Of a stretch of DNA of 14,577 bases, positions 7,250-13,717 are shown piece after piece. The notes below the pieces were generated by a model. The model saw only the letters and a list, made by a program, of their open reading frames with translations, was not told where the DNA came from and did no database searches. The stretch spans positions 1-14,577 of the forward strand of contig JBAUHN010000383.1 in assembly GCA_049680295.1 (NCBI GenBank), in the 5' to 3' direction. Positions within the stretch are counted from its first letter, which is position 1, and each line of letters opens with the position of its first letter. Position numbers and translations under genes: made by a program. The DNA is from JBAUHN01 sp049680295. Lineage in GTDB: Bacteria; Pseudomonadota; Alphaproteobacteria; Rhodobacterales; Rhodobacteraceae.

Positions 7250-7364
7250 TGATTTTGCGGTGACCGCCACCTATTTCGAAAAATGAAGGTGCTGGCGGCG
7301 ATTTCGCACCGCATCTTCACCTCCCTGTTGGACTTGGCCGAGCTTTGCGCTCGGCCTTTTTTTT
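7250..7364 (+). ncRNA. Candidate small RNA or LysR 3'-UTR-derived RNA
   Basis: Three nested or serial structures occur in about 115 bases. An outer stem pairs GCGGTG (7257-7262) with CACCGC (7307-7312). Inside it CCGCCA (7264-7269) pairs with TGGCGG (7293-7298), with CCT/AGG continuing the helix after a 3-base bulge. An unpaired stretch ATCTTCACCTCCCTGTTG follows, whose CACCTCCC is complementary to Shine-Dalgarno sequences. A strong intrinsic terminator ends it. No clear promoter was found, so release by processing of the LysR transcript is possible. The 5' end is a guess. I do not recognise it as a named RNA family. Confidence 0.5.
7336..7364 (+). terminator. Strong intrinsic terminator
   Basis: GGCCGAGC (7336-7343) and GCTCGGCC (7349-7356) form a perfect 8-bp GC-rich stem around a TTTGC loop, followed at once by eight T residues (7357-7364). 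This is a textbook rho-independent terminator on the plus strand. It ends either the LysR transcript or a separate small RNA, and insulates purL from it. Confidence 0.92.
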
Positions 7365-7500
7365 GCCATCTGCAGATAACACTTCGACCAGTTGACCGCC
7401 AGGCCGGTGCAATTAGCGCATCCAACACGCCTTTAGCCTTTTCCCGGACCGCCACGTGATCTAAAGACGCATCAACATTTGCCAAAGGGGATATGGGCAC
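7365..7500 (+). promoter_or_regulatory. purL upstream region
   Basis: Since a strong terminator lies just upstream, purL must be transcribed from a promoter in these 136 bases. TTGACC at 7393-7398 could be a -35, but no convincing -10 follows at 16-18 bases. AAGGGG at 7485-7490 is the likely ribosome binding site, a rather long 10 bases from the ATG. No known purine riboswitch pattern was recognised. Confidence 0.4.
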
Positions 7501-9660
7501 ATGACAGAGCCTGCCATCACACCAGACCTGATCGCCAGCCACGGATTGTCCGACGCGGAATATGGCGTCATTCGCCAACTCATGGGTCGCGAGGTCAGCT
7601 TTACCGAGATCGGCATCTTTTCGGCAATGTGGAATGAGCACTGTTCCTACAAATCCTCAAAGAAATGGCTGCGCACGCTTCCAACCACAGGACCTCAGGT
7701 TATTTGCGGCCCCGGCGAAAACGCAGGCGTAGTCGATATTGGTGACGGTCAGGCCGTGGTCTTCAAAATGGAATCGCACAATCACCCGTCCTACATTGAA
7801 CCCTACCAAGGTGCTGCAACCGGCGTCGGTGGTATTCTGCGCGACGTCTTTACCATGGGCGCGCGCCCCATCGCCGCGATGAATTCGCTGAGTTTTGGGG
7901 TTACGTCACATCCCAAAACCCGGACGCTGGTGAATGGCGTGGTCGCGGGCGTGGGTGGCTATGGCAATTGCTTTGGCGTGCCGTGTGTCGGCGGCGAGGT
8001 CCGGTTCGATCCGGCCTATAACGGCAATTGTCTGGTCAATGCCTTTGCCGCCGGTCTGGCGGACGCGGATAAGATTTTCTATTCCGCAGCCTCGGGTGTC
8101 GGCATGCCTGTGGTGTATCTGGGGGCCAAAACCGGGCGCGACGGGGTGGGCGGCGCGACCATGGCCTCGGCTGAATTTGATGACACCATCGAAGAAAAAC
8201 GCCCCACCGTGCAGGTTGGCGACCCGTTCACCGAAAAACGTCTGATGGAGGCAACGCTGGAGCTGATGGCGACAGGGGCGGTCATTTCCATCCAGGATAT
8301 GGGTGCGGCCGGTCTGACGTGCTCAGCCGTCGAAATGGGCGACAAGGGCAATCTTGGCGTGCGGCTTGATCTGGAAAAAGTCCCGGTACGCGAAGAAAAC
8401 ATGACCGCCTATGAGATGATGCTGTCTGAATCCCAAGAACGGATGTTGATGGTACTCAAGCCCGAGCTTGAGGCGCAGGCCAAGGCCGTGTTTGACAAAT
8501 GGGACCTCGATTTCGCCATCGTTGGCGAAACACTGGCCGAAGACCGGTTTCTGGTCTGCCTGAACGGCGAAGTAAAAGCCGATCTGCCGCTCAAAGCACT
8601 GTCTGGCACAGCCCCCGAATATGACCGCCCATGGGTCGAAACCCCCGCCGCCACCCCGATCACAGATGTACCCGACATCGCGCCATTGGATGGGTTGCGC
8701 GCCCTGATCAGCAGCCCGAACTATGCGTCTAAACAATGGGTTTATGAACAATATGACACGATGGTCATGGCCGACAGCACCCGCACACCGGGGTTGGGTG
8801 CGGGCATTATCCGTGTGCATGGCACCGCCAAGGCGCTGGCCTTTACCTCGGATGTGACACCTCGCTACGTCAAGGCAAACCCGGTTGAGGGCGGCAAACA
8901 GGCCGTCGCCGAGGCGTATCGCAACTTATGTGCCGTGGGTGCGACACCCCTGGCCACCACCGATAACATGAACTTTGGCAATCCCGAAAAACCGGAAATC
9001 ATGGGCCAATTCGTGGGGGCAATCCAAGGCATCAGCGCCGCCGTTACAGCGCTTGATATGCCAATCGTTTCAGGCAATGTGTCGCTTTACAACGAAACCG
9101 ACGGCACTGGAATTCTGCCAACGCCGACGATTGGCGCTGTTGGCCTGCTGAAGGATCAAAGCGACATCATCGGCTTTGATATCCGTGACGGCCATGTGGC
9201 GCTGCTGCTTGGCAAAACCCATGGCCACCTTGGACAATCCGCATTGCTGGCCGAAGCGTTCAACCGCGCGGATGGCGACGCGCCCCATGTCGATCTGACG
9301 GCCGAGGCCGCACACGGCCAATTCATCCGCGACAATCACGCGCAGATCGGCGCCTGCACCGATCTCAGCGATGGCGGGCTGGCACTGGCCGCGTTTGAAA
9401 TGGCCGAAGCTGCCGGTATCGGTGTGCACGTAGACAGTGACGATAGCAGCTGGCTTTTTGGCGAAGATCAGGCCCGTTATCTGATTGCCTGCAACTCGGA
9501 TCAGGCTAAAACGCTGGCAGAGGCGGCAGCACAGGCAGGTGTGCCGTTGACCCATATCGGGCATTTTCATGGCTCGGACATCGTCTTTGGCGCTGCGTCG
9601 GCACCTCTGGCGGAATTATCTGACCTTTATCGAAGCAGTTTCGCGACCGCTATCGCCTAG
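7501..9660 (+). CDS. purL: Phosphoribosylformylglycinamidine synthase subunit PurL
   Basis: A 719-residue protein of the small-PurL type, which works with separate PurQ (glutaminase) and PurS subunits. It catalyses the ATP-dependent conversion of FGAR to FGAM, the fourth step of purine synthesis. Motifs: MWNEHCSYKSSKKWL (about residues 43-57, including the conserved His47), the substrate-binding ESHNHPS (91-97), and the glycine-rich GAATGVGGILRDVF that follows. Two AIRS-like halves are visible; the second has DNMNFGNPEKPEIMGQF and VSGNVSLYNET. The late ACTDLSDGGLALA belongs to the C-terminal ATP-binding fold. purQ and purS are not adjacent here. The TAG stop overlaps the stop of the convergent VWA gene. 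Confidence 0.98.
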   Translation: MTEPAITPDLIASHGLSDAEYGVIRQLMGREVSFTEIGIFSAMWNEHCSYKSSKKWLRTLPTTGPQVICGPGENAGVVDIGDGQAVVFKMESHNHPSYIEPYQGAATGVGGILRDVFTMGARPIAAMNSLSFGVTSHPKTRTLVNGVVAGVGGYGNCFGVPCVGGEVRFDPAYNGNCLVNAFAAGLADADKIFYSAASGVGMPVVYLGAKTGRDGVGGATMASAEFDDTIEEKRPTVQVGDPFTEKRLMEATLELMATGAVISIQDMGAAGLTCSAVEMGDKGNLGVRLDLEKVPVREENMTAYEMMLSESQERMLMVLKPELEAQAKAVFDKWDLDFAIVGETLAEDRFLVCLNGEVKADLPLKALSGTAPEYDRPWVETPAATPITDVPDIAPLDGLRALISSPNYASKQWVYEQYDTMVMADSTRTPGLGAGIIRVHGTAKALAFTSDVTPRYVKANPVEGGKQAVAEAYRNLCAVGATPLATTDNMNFGNPEKPEIMGQFVGAIQGISAAVTALDMPIVSGNVSLYNETDGTGILPTPTIGAVGLLKDQSDIIGFDIRDGHVALLLGKTHGHLGQSALLAEAFNRADGDAPHVDLTAEAAHGQFIRDNHAQIGACTDLSDGGLALAAFEMAEAAGIGVHVDSDDSSWLFGEDQARYLIACNSDQAKTLAEAAAQAGVPLTHIGHFHGSDIVFGAASAPLAELSDLYRSSFATAIA

Positions 9661-10922
9661 GACATAACGCGAAGCGACGCCATCAACCGCGCCTTTTCAC
9701 CAACATCTTCGGGTAATGAAATCACCCGCGCCAAGTCTTCCAGCGATGCGATGGAATGCCCGGCGCGAAAGCTGTCCACATGCGGCAACATCGCCGCGAT
9801 GCCGCGTGCTTTGGGTGCGAACCCGTCCCACCGCAACAGCGGGTTCAGCCAGATCAGACGCTTTGATGACAGGTGCAGACGTTCCATCTGGTGTGACAAG
9901 GCCTCCGGATCATCGCGGTCCAACCCATCGGTGATTAGCAGTACCACGGCCCCCTGCCCCAAAACCCGTCGCGACCAGTCGCGGTTGAACCGGGCCAGAC
10001 AGTCGCCAATCCGCGTGCCACCTTCCCAGTCCTGCGCCTCGGCACCCGCAGCCGCCAGGGCAGCATCCACGTCGCGATGCCGCAGATGCCGGGTGATATT
10101 GGTCAGACGGGTGCCAAACGTGAAGGCATGCACAGCCGCCCAGCCCGCACCCCGCGCATTGCTGACAGCATGCAGAAAATGCAGCACGGCCCGGCTGTAC
10201 TGGCTCATTGACCCCGAAATATCGCATAAAACCACCAGATTGGGCCAGCGGGTGCGCGGGGTCTTTAACGCAATGTGGTGCATTTCGCCGCCCATCCGCA
10301 TGGCCGCGCGCAGGGTCCGCGCCGCATCAACCCGCCCGCCCATCAAACTGGGCTTGGTCCGCCGGGATTTCATCGGGCGCACGGGCAACGACAAGCGCGC
10401 CAACATGCGCTTGGCTTGCATCATCTCATCGGTGCTCATCTGTTCGAAATCAAGATGGCGCAGGCGTTCTTTGGAGGACACCGTCAGGCTTGCGTCGATC
10501 TCGATCTGGGTCTCTTCGCCGTCTTCTTCATCCCCGTCGGTGTCTGGCGCCTCAGCCCCATCCAGCAGTGCTTCCGCTGCCCGTTTCTCGCCCGCCGCCC
10601 CCTTGCGATCTTCCTGCACACCGCGAATGGCAGGCAACATCATCGACATCATATGTTCCAAATATCGCGGATCACGCCAGTAGAGCCGGAAAATCTGCGC
10701 GAATATCACCCGGTGTTCGGGTCGGTTCACGAAACAGGCATGCAACGTCCAGTAAAAATCGCGTTTGTCCGAAAACCCCGCGGCCTGCACCGCGCGCACC
10801 GCATCAATCACCCGACCGGGACCAATCGGCAATCCAGCGCGCCGCAAGGCCCGCGCAAAATGCGTGATATTCCCGGCCAGTTTGGGATCATCGGGCAATT
10901 CCAGGGGCAGTTGCTCAGCCAT
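9657..10922 (-). CDS. CoxE-like VWA domain protein
   Basis: A 421-residue protein with an N-terminal CoxE-type helical region (about 1-105), an acidic linker (about 121-142, rich in Asp and Glu) and a C-terminal von Willebrand factor A domain. The metal-ion-dependent adhesion site is complete: D234-x-S236-x-S238 (CDISGSMS), Thr303 (EGGTRIGD) and Asp332 (LLITDGLD). By family knowledge CoxE/VWA proteins partner with a MoxR-type AAA+ ATPase in maturation of metalloenzymes; CoxD/CoxE act in building the carbon monoxide dehydrogenase active site. The partner ATPase lies 12 bases upstream on the same strand. No clear ribosome binding site is seen, so translation may be coupled. No molybdoenzyme gene is in the window, so the client is unknown. 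Confidence 0.9.
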   Translation of the reverse strand: MAEQLPLELPDDPKLAGNITHFARALRRAGLPIGPGRVIDAVRAVQAAGFSDKRDFYWTLHACFVNRPEHRVIFAQIFRLYWRDPRYLEHMMSMMLPAIRGVQEDRKGAAGEKRAAEALLDGAEAPDTDGDEEDGEETQIEIDASLTVSSKERLRHLDFEQMSTDEMMQAKRMLARLSLPVRPMKSRRTKPSLMGGRVDAARTLRAAMRMGGEMHHIALKTPRTRWPNLVVLCDISGSMSQYSRAVLHFLHAVSNARGAGWAAVHAFTFGTRLTNITRHLRHRDVDAALAAAGAEAQDWEGGTRIGDCLARFNRDWSRRVLGQGAVVLLITDGLDRDDPEALSHQMERLHLSSKRLIWLNPLLRWDGFAPKARGIAAMLPHVDSFRAGHSIASLEDLARVISLPEDVGEKARLMASLRVMS

Positions 10923-10934
10923 CGCGCATATGCA

Positions 10935-11843
10935 TCAGACCGGTTCCAATGTCGCTTTGACCTGATCGAGAATGCGTTTGGCCTCGGATCCTTGCAGTTT
11001 TTGAATGTCGTCCTGGTATTTCAGGATCGCGCCCAAAGTGTCGGCAATCACTTCGGGGCTTAGCGATATAACATCCAGCGCCAGCAGGCACTTGGCCCAG
11101 TCAATGGTTTCCGCCACACCGGGTTTCTTGAACAGATCCTCGGTGCGCAGTTGCTGAACAAACGCCACAACCTCACGGCTTAACGCCTTTGAGGCCTCGG
11201 GTGCGCGCGCCGTCAATATTTCCATTTCCCGGTCGAAATCGGGGTAGTCCACCCAATGATAAAGACATCGGCGTTTTAGCGCATCATGGACTTCGCGGGT
11301 GCGATTTGACGTTACAATCACAATCGGCGGTTCCGGCGCATGAATGGTGCCAAGCTCAGGAATAGTGACCTGGAAATCGCTTAGCGCCTCCAGTAAAAAC
11401 GCCTCGAACGGCTCATCCGTGCGGTCCAGTTCATCAATCAACAGCACCGGCGCACCCTGTGGGTCAGGGCGCATCGCCTGCAATAAGGGCCGTTCAATCA
11501 GGTATTCGTCACTAAACAACTCATCCTGCAACCCTTTGCGGCTGGCACCTCCGGCGGCTTCTGCAGTGCGGATCGCGACCATTTGGGCCGGAAAATTCCA
11601 TTCATAAACAGCACTTGAGGCATCGAGACCTTCATAGCATTGCAAGCGGATCAAACGCCGGTTCAGGCCCGTTGCCAGGGCTTTTGCGATTTCGGTTTTG
11701 CCAACCCCGGCCTCACCCTCCAGAAACAGCGGGCGCCCCAGCTTCAGTGACAAAAACACAACCGTTCCCAATGCGCGTCCGCACACATACCCCTGCGCTT
11801 CCAGCATCTTTTGCACAGCATCAATACTTGTCGTGTCCTGCAT
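10935..11843 (-). CDS. MoxR-family AAA+ ATPase (CoxD-like)
   Basis: A 302-residue ATPase counted from ATG 11841-11843. The frame is open 24 codons further, but AAGGGAGA lies 5 bases before this ATG and the protein then begins MQDTTSIDAVQKMLEAQGYV, a natural start. Walker A is GEAGVGKT (43-50), Walker B is LLIDELD (about 134-140), sensor 1 is in VTSNRTREV (Asn180), and the arginines at KRRCLYHW (about 190-192) fit the MoxR arginine-finger region. MoxR ATPases act as chaperones that insert cofactors or activate target complexes together with VWA proteins, here the gene immediately downstream. The two form a two-gene operon. Confidence 0.92.
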   Translation of the reverse strand: MQDTTSIDAVQKMLEAQGYVCGRALGTVVFLSLKLGRPLFLEGEAGVGKTEIAKALATGLNRRLIRLQCYEGLDASSAVYEWNFPAQMVAIRTAEAAGGASRKGLQDELFSDEYLIERPLLQAMRPDPQGAPVLLIDELDRTDEPFEAFLLEALSDFQVTIPELGTIHAPEPPIVIVTSNRTREVHDALKRRCLYHWVDYPDFDREMEILTARAPEASKALSREVVAFVQQLRTEDLFKKPGVAETIDWAKCLLALDVISLSPEVIADTLGAILKYQDDIQKLQGSEAKRILDQVKATLEPV

Positions 11844-11935
11844 CCGCGTCTCCCTTGGTGTCAAAGGTGCATCCCATGCCAATGGCGTCAAGGGCAGAAC
11901 GGCACGCCAGCCCATATGGCCGCCTGCAGCGCGGA

Positions 11936-11964
11936 TTGACGCGAAGGGCCTGAACTGACATTAT
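11936..11964 (+). promoter_or_regulatory. Candidate sigma-70-type promoter for the glycosyltransferase operon
   Basis: TTGACG (11936-11941; 5 of 6 match to TTGACA), a 17-base spacer, then CATTAT (11959-11964; 4 of 6 match to TATAAT). Transcription would start near 11971, giving a leader of about 85-100 bases. Inferred by eye only. Confidence 0.4.
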
Positions 11965-11968
11965 ATTT

Positions 11969-11999
11969 GGCAATAATTGAGGTTGCCGAGGCAATATTG
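11969..11999. repeat. Overlapping GGCAA / TTGCC inverted and direct repeats
   Basis: GGCAATA occurs at 11969-11975 and again at 11990-11996. Between them TTGCC (11983-11987) is the reverse complement of GGCAA, so it can pair with either copy: a 9-base loop with the first, 2 bases with the second. The second copy continues into CAATATTG (11992-11999), a perfect palindrome. This could be an operator or alternative hairpins in the leader. Confidence 0.45.
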
Positions 12000-12056
12000 C
12001 ACCCGGACCCCGAGGCATAGAAAAAGACAGGTGCGAAACCAGAGTTTGCGCATGTA

Positions 12057-13100
12057 ATGAGTGGACAGATGCGCATAACAGCCGTGACATGTGTGAAAAA
12101 CGAAGGGCCGTTCTTATTGGAATGGATCGCGTTTCATCGGGTTATTGGCGTCACTGATTTTCTGTTTTATTCAAATGATTGCACGGATGCCACGGACCAG
12201 TTGCTGGATGCGCTGGCAACCAAAGGCGTCGTGACCCATTTGCCCAACCCCGCCGAAGGGCGCAACTATCAGATGGAGGCGCTGAAAGACGCGCGCAAAC
12301 ATAAGGTGGTGACGGATGCGGACTGGGTCTGGATAGCGGATGTCGATGAGTTTTTGAACATTCACGTCGGCGATCATACGGTGCCTGCGCTGATAGACGC
12401 CTGCGGCGATGCGCAGGCCATCAGCCTGAGTTTTCAGTTTTTCGCCAATGACGATGTGGATGGTTTTGAGGACCGCCCCGTCATCGCGCAGTTTACCCGC
12501 AGCCACAATCCCGACATCTGGTGCGGCGAAACCGCGATAGAAGTTAAAACACTGGTGCGCCAGGACTTTCCGCTGCAGTACTACGGCGCGCACCGGCCCT
12601 TTTTCAAAGATAAGCTGCCGCCACGCAATCGGCCTCGCTGGTGCGACGGATCAGGGCGCGCCGTGCCACATCGGTTCCTGATCGCGGCCAATCCACGCCG
12701 GATTCGCAAGTTTCCTGCAAAGGGCGCGCGCGACTTTGCCACGCTTAATCACTACGCTTTGCGTAGCCTTGATAGCTATCTGGTCAAAAATGACCGTGGC
12801 GATGTGAACCGCGAAAACCGCGCCTTTGACGATACCTACTGGCGCGAACGCAACGATCCCGCGTGGCAAGATACCAGCATTGCGCGCTATCTTCCCGCAT
12901 TGGAGGCAGAGCTGAGCCATCTGAAATCCGATCCGGTCATCGCGCAACTGCACGACACGGCGGTGCGCTTGCATCTTGATCGGCGTGACGCCTTGTTGGC
13001 CATGCCGGACTACCAAAAGATGCAGATCCAATTGCGCGAGGCTTCTAAGCTGCCCCCCCAAGAGGCCGCGATGCTGGCCGATCTGGGGATCACCTCTTGA
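12057..13100 (+). CDS. Glycosyltransferase family 2-like protein
   Basis: A 347-residue putative glycosyltransferase. Near the N-terminus it has VTCVKNEGPFLLEWIAFH, typical of the DUF23/GT92-like and Glyco_tranf_2_4 group, then FYSNDCTDATDQLL. The nucleotide-sugar and metal-binding DxD is DVDEF (about residues 95-99). No membrane segment is seen, so it is probably cytoplasmic. The start is uncertain: ATG 12057 has no clear ribosome binding site, and ATG 12069 (giving MRITAVTCVKNEG) has only a weak GAGTGGA; the latter fits the usual family N-terminus. Its stop overlaps the TTG start of the sulfotransferase, so the two are coupled. Donor and acceptor are unknown. Confidence 0.88.
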   Translation: MSGQMRITAVTCVKNEGPFLLEWIAFHRVIGVTDFLFYSNDCTDATDQLLDALATKGVVTHLPNPAEGRNYQMEALKDARKHKVVTDADWVWIADVDEFLNIHVGDHTVPALIDACGDAQAISLSFQFFANDDVDGFEDRPVIAQFTRSHNPDIWCGETAIEVKTLVRQDFPLQYYGAHRPFFKDKLPPRNRPRWCDGSGRAVPHRFLIAANPRRIRKFPAKGARDFATLNHYALRSLDSYLVKNDRGDVNRENRAFDDTYWRERNDPAWQDTSIARYLPALEAELSHLKSDPVIAQLHDTAVRLHLDRRDALLAMPDYQKMQIQLREASKLPPQEAAMLADLGITS

Positions 13101-13717
13101 CCCTGCGCGTCGTCAATTTGGGCCTGCCGAAAACCGGGACAACCACCCTTGCAAGGGCATTGCGCAGATCGGGGTTCCGGGTGGCCGATCACCGTATCCG
13201 CAAGGCCCAATCGGCTGACCCGCAAGTGCAAGGCCAGTTTGTCGCTGACCTGCTGTATCGCGGTTATTTTGAAACCGGCGATCCGGCGGCGTTTTTGCCC
13301 GGTTTTGACGCGCTGAGCGAAATCAGCCTTCTGCGCAATGGCAGATCGCTTTGGCCGCAAATGGATTTCGGACTGATTGAGGCGATCAGAAAACACCATC
13401 CAGAGGTGCTGTTTCTGGCCTCGGCCCGCGACACGCGGGATTTGTCGCAAAGCATGTTGGCGTGGTCAAATTTGGGGACTGACCGCCTGCCCCAAGGTGC
13501 CATCCCCGGATTGCCGCAAGGGTACGGCGGCACCACCAAAGAGCGTATTTTGTGGATCGAGGCGCATTACGCCCATCTACGCAAACTTTTTCAGGGCGAT
13601 GCGAATTTCCTGGAGTATGACGTAAGTGACCCATTGGCCAAATTCAAAATCAGCGGCTTTCTGGGGGTCCAATTGGCATGGTGGGGCCGCGCGAATGCCA
13701 ACCCGGAGAACAAATAG
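13097..13717 (+). CDS. Small sulfotransferase (P-loop, PAPS-dependent)
   Basis: A 206-residue protein with a complete 5'-phosphosulfate-binding loop, NLGLPKTGTTTLARAL (PKTGTTTL at residues 11-18), and a likely 3'-phosphate site at SARDTRDLSQSM (Arg111, Ser119). By family knowledge such enzymes move sulfate from PAPS to a hydroxyl on a sugar or other small acceptor. It ends WWGRANANPENK, a tail typical of this short Roseobacter group in my reading. The start is TTG at 13097, overlapping the previous TGA stop as TTGA, with GGGGA 7 bases upstream. It is followed without any gap by the next gene. The context of a glycosyltransferase points to a sugar as acceptor, which is inference. Confidence 0.87.
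   Translation: MTLRVVNLGLPKTGTTTLARALRRSGFRVADHRIRKAQSADPQVQGQFVADLLYRGYFETGDPAAFLPGFDALSEISLLRNGRSLWPQMDFGLIEAIRKHHPEVLFLASARDTRDLSQSMLAWSNLGTDRLPQGAIPGLPQGYGGTTKERILWIEAHYAHLRKLFQGDANFLEYDVSDPLAKFKISGFLGVQLAWWGRANANPENK

Larger units (their letters stand above)
11844..12056. promoter_or_regulatory. Divergent intergenic region, moxR / glycosyltransferase
   Basis: This 213-base gap separates divergent starts and has no credible gene. It turns AT-rich after about 11950. It holds a candidate plus-strand promoter (11936-11964) and overlapping inverted repeats around 11969-11999. The 24 codons upstream of the chosen moxR start are open but unlikely to be coding. Confidence 0.5.

Noticed and set aside
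7336..7364. Hairpin as part of a tRNA or known riboswitch
   Set aside because: No cloverleaf or known aptamer pattern is visible; it is a simple intrinsic terminator.
10275..11063. Plus-strand 262-codon open frame, and a 310-codon one at 9751-10683
   Set aside because: Antisense shadows of the VWA gene in high-GC DNA; low-complexity Arg/Ser/Pro-rich composition.
11844..11915. 24-codon N-terminal extension of the MoxR ATPase
   Set aside because: The ATG at 11843 has a strong AAGGGAGA and gives a normal family N-terminus.
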